From assembly GCA_024654265.1 (NCBI GenBank), contig JANLIO010000040.1, positions 1 through 6,744 of the forward strand: DNA of 6,744 nucleotides, written 5' to 3'. Below, in pieces: positions 6,455 to 6,744 of this stretch. The DNA comes from a bacterium (GTDB taxonomy: Bacteria > Patescibacteriota > Patescibacteriia > 2-12-FULL-60-25). Both the position numbers and the translations under genes were made by a program. How positions within the stretch are numbered: position 1 is the first letter of the stretch; every line of letters starts with the position of its first letter. The notes under the pieces were generated by a model that did not search any database, had not been told where the DNA came from, and saw only the letters and a program-made list of their open reading frames with translations.

Positions 6455-6464
6455 ATTGTAGCAT
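6455..6464 (-). promoter_or_regulatory. Extended -10 promoter for pilM, possibly leaderless
   Basis: The minus strand reads ATGCTACAAT, which contains TGnTACAAT, an extended -10 box one mismatch from TATAAT. No good -35 hexamer lies 17 bases upstream (it reads CCAGCC), as is acceptable for extended -10 promoters. Initiation about seven bases downstream would fall at about 6448, two or three bases before the ATG at 6446, with no room for a ribosome site. Confidence 0.5.
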
Positions 6465-6490
6465 GAATGATGTTTGGGGCTGGTATGTGG

Positions 6491-6674
6491 ATGGAATTTA
6501 GAATCTTTCTTGTCATCCTCGGGTTTAACCCGGGGACCCAGAATCAAAGAAGATGTGGAATTTAGAATACATCTGTCATCCTCGGGTTTAACCCGGGGAC
6601 CCAGGATAAAATGGAGGTTGGAATTTGAAATATATCTGTCATCCTCGGGTTTAACCCGGGGACCCAGGATCAAA
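6491..6674 (+). repeat. Three tandem copies of a 63-base palindromic repeat
   Basis: Three identical 31-base cores start at 6511, 6574 and 6637, exactly 63 bases apart. Each begins TGTCATCCTCGGG, holds the palindrome CGGGTTtAACCCG and ends GGGGACCCAG. The 32-base linkers (6542-6573, 6605-6636) are diverged copies of one sequence that includes GGAATTTAGAAT or GGAATTTGAAAT, and the linker before the first core matches as well, so the whole unit was duplicated. Because 63 is a multiple of three, reading frames stay open through the array on both strands and give spurious peptides with a 21-residue period. The array starts 27 bases upstream of the pilM -10 box. Confidence 0.85.
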
Positions 6675-6704
6675 TGGTGCGCTTTATCTAAATAGGAATT
6701 ACTC

Positions 6705-6740
6705 TTTGATCCTGGATCCCCGTTTTCACGGGGATGACAG
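6705..6740 (-). repeat. GTCATCC palindromic repeat, variant-stem inverted copy
   Basis: On the minus strand it reads CTGTCATCC, a stem CCCCGT/ACGGGG around a four-base GAAA loop, then GGATCCAGGATCAAA. The ends are those of the tandem array but the stem sequence is different. It faces the array. The remaining bases to the window edge (6741-6744) and between the array and this copy (6675-6704) show nothing else. Confidence 0.7.
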
Positions 6741-6744
6741 AATA

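Noticed and set aside
6511..6667. CRISPR array: three identical 31-base repeats with 32-base spacers
   Set aside because: The spacers are diverged copies of one linker sequence, the core also occurs singly and in opposite orientation elsewhere (5271-5308), and no cas genes are present. It is a tandem-duplicated palindromic element.
6377..6673. Minus-strand 98-residue reading frame with repeated ILGPRVKPEDD
   Set aside because: It is the same repeat read on the other strand, running out of frame into the start of pilM.
6474..6695. Small plus-strand protein with three repeats of SSSGLTRGPRIK
   Set aside because: It is a translation of the 63-base tandem repeat. The frame is open only because the period is a multiple of three, and it would start with TTG without a ribosome site.

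Overview
The window carries one block of seven genes, all on the minus strand. In transcription order (right to left) they are pilM (6446-5364), a short PilB/GspE-like ATPase relative (5072-4425), a single-domain response regulator (4419-4039), two type IV pseudopilins (4042-3512 and 3509-3057), a prepilin peptidase (3053-2295) and ligA, an NAD+-dependent DNA ligase (2281-218). From 5072 to 218 the genes are packed with gaps or overlaps of 0-13 bases and look like one operon. pilM is separated from them by 291 bases of palindromic repeats.

The content suggests a candidate-phyla-radiation (Patescibacteria) bacterium. The grounds are small pseudopilins with the DAKR-type motif after the N-terminal helix, a lone CheY-like regulator and a minimal type IV pilus set packed against ligA, weak or absent Shine-Dalgarno sequences, and many intergenic palindromes. 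Four of the genes end in TGA, so the recoded genetic code (TGA = Gly) of Gracilibacteria/Absconditabacteria does not apply. The phylum is an inference, not a proof.

The genes form a pilus or competence-pseudopilus assembly module. PilM is the cytoplasmic actin-like clamp. The two prepilins have class III leaders that the encoded peptidase would cleave. The receiver domain may link assembly to a signal. The PilB-like gene is the surprise: its protein follows a normal PilB/GspE from the N2 domain through Walker A, Asp box, Walker B and the four-cysteine zinc motif, but the P-loop lysine, the Asp-box acids and the Walker B glutamate are all replaced. It also lacks the N-terminal MshEN region and the C-terminal lobe. 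It is either a dead ATPase with a structural or regulatory job or a decaying paralogue.

The non-coding parts are 1-217, 5073-5363 and 6447-6744. All three are rich in small palindromic elements that begin or end with a GTCAT motif. One family forms three direct copies with an exact 63-base period just upstream of pilM, with further copies in opposite orientation on each side. pilM has an extended -10 promoter so close to its ATG that the transcript may be leaderless. No tRNA, rRNA, CRISPR array or transposase was seen.
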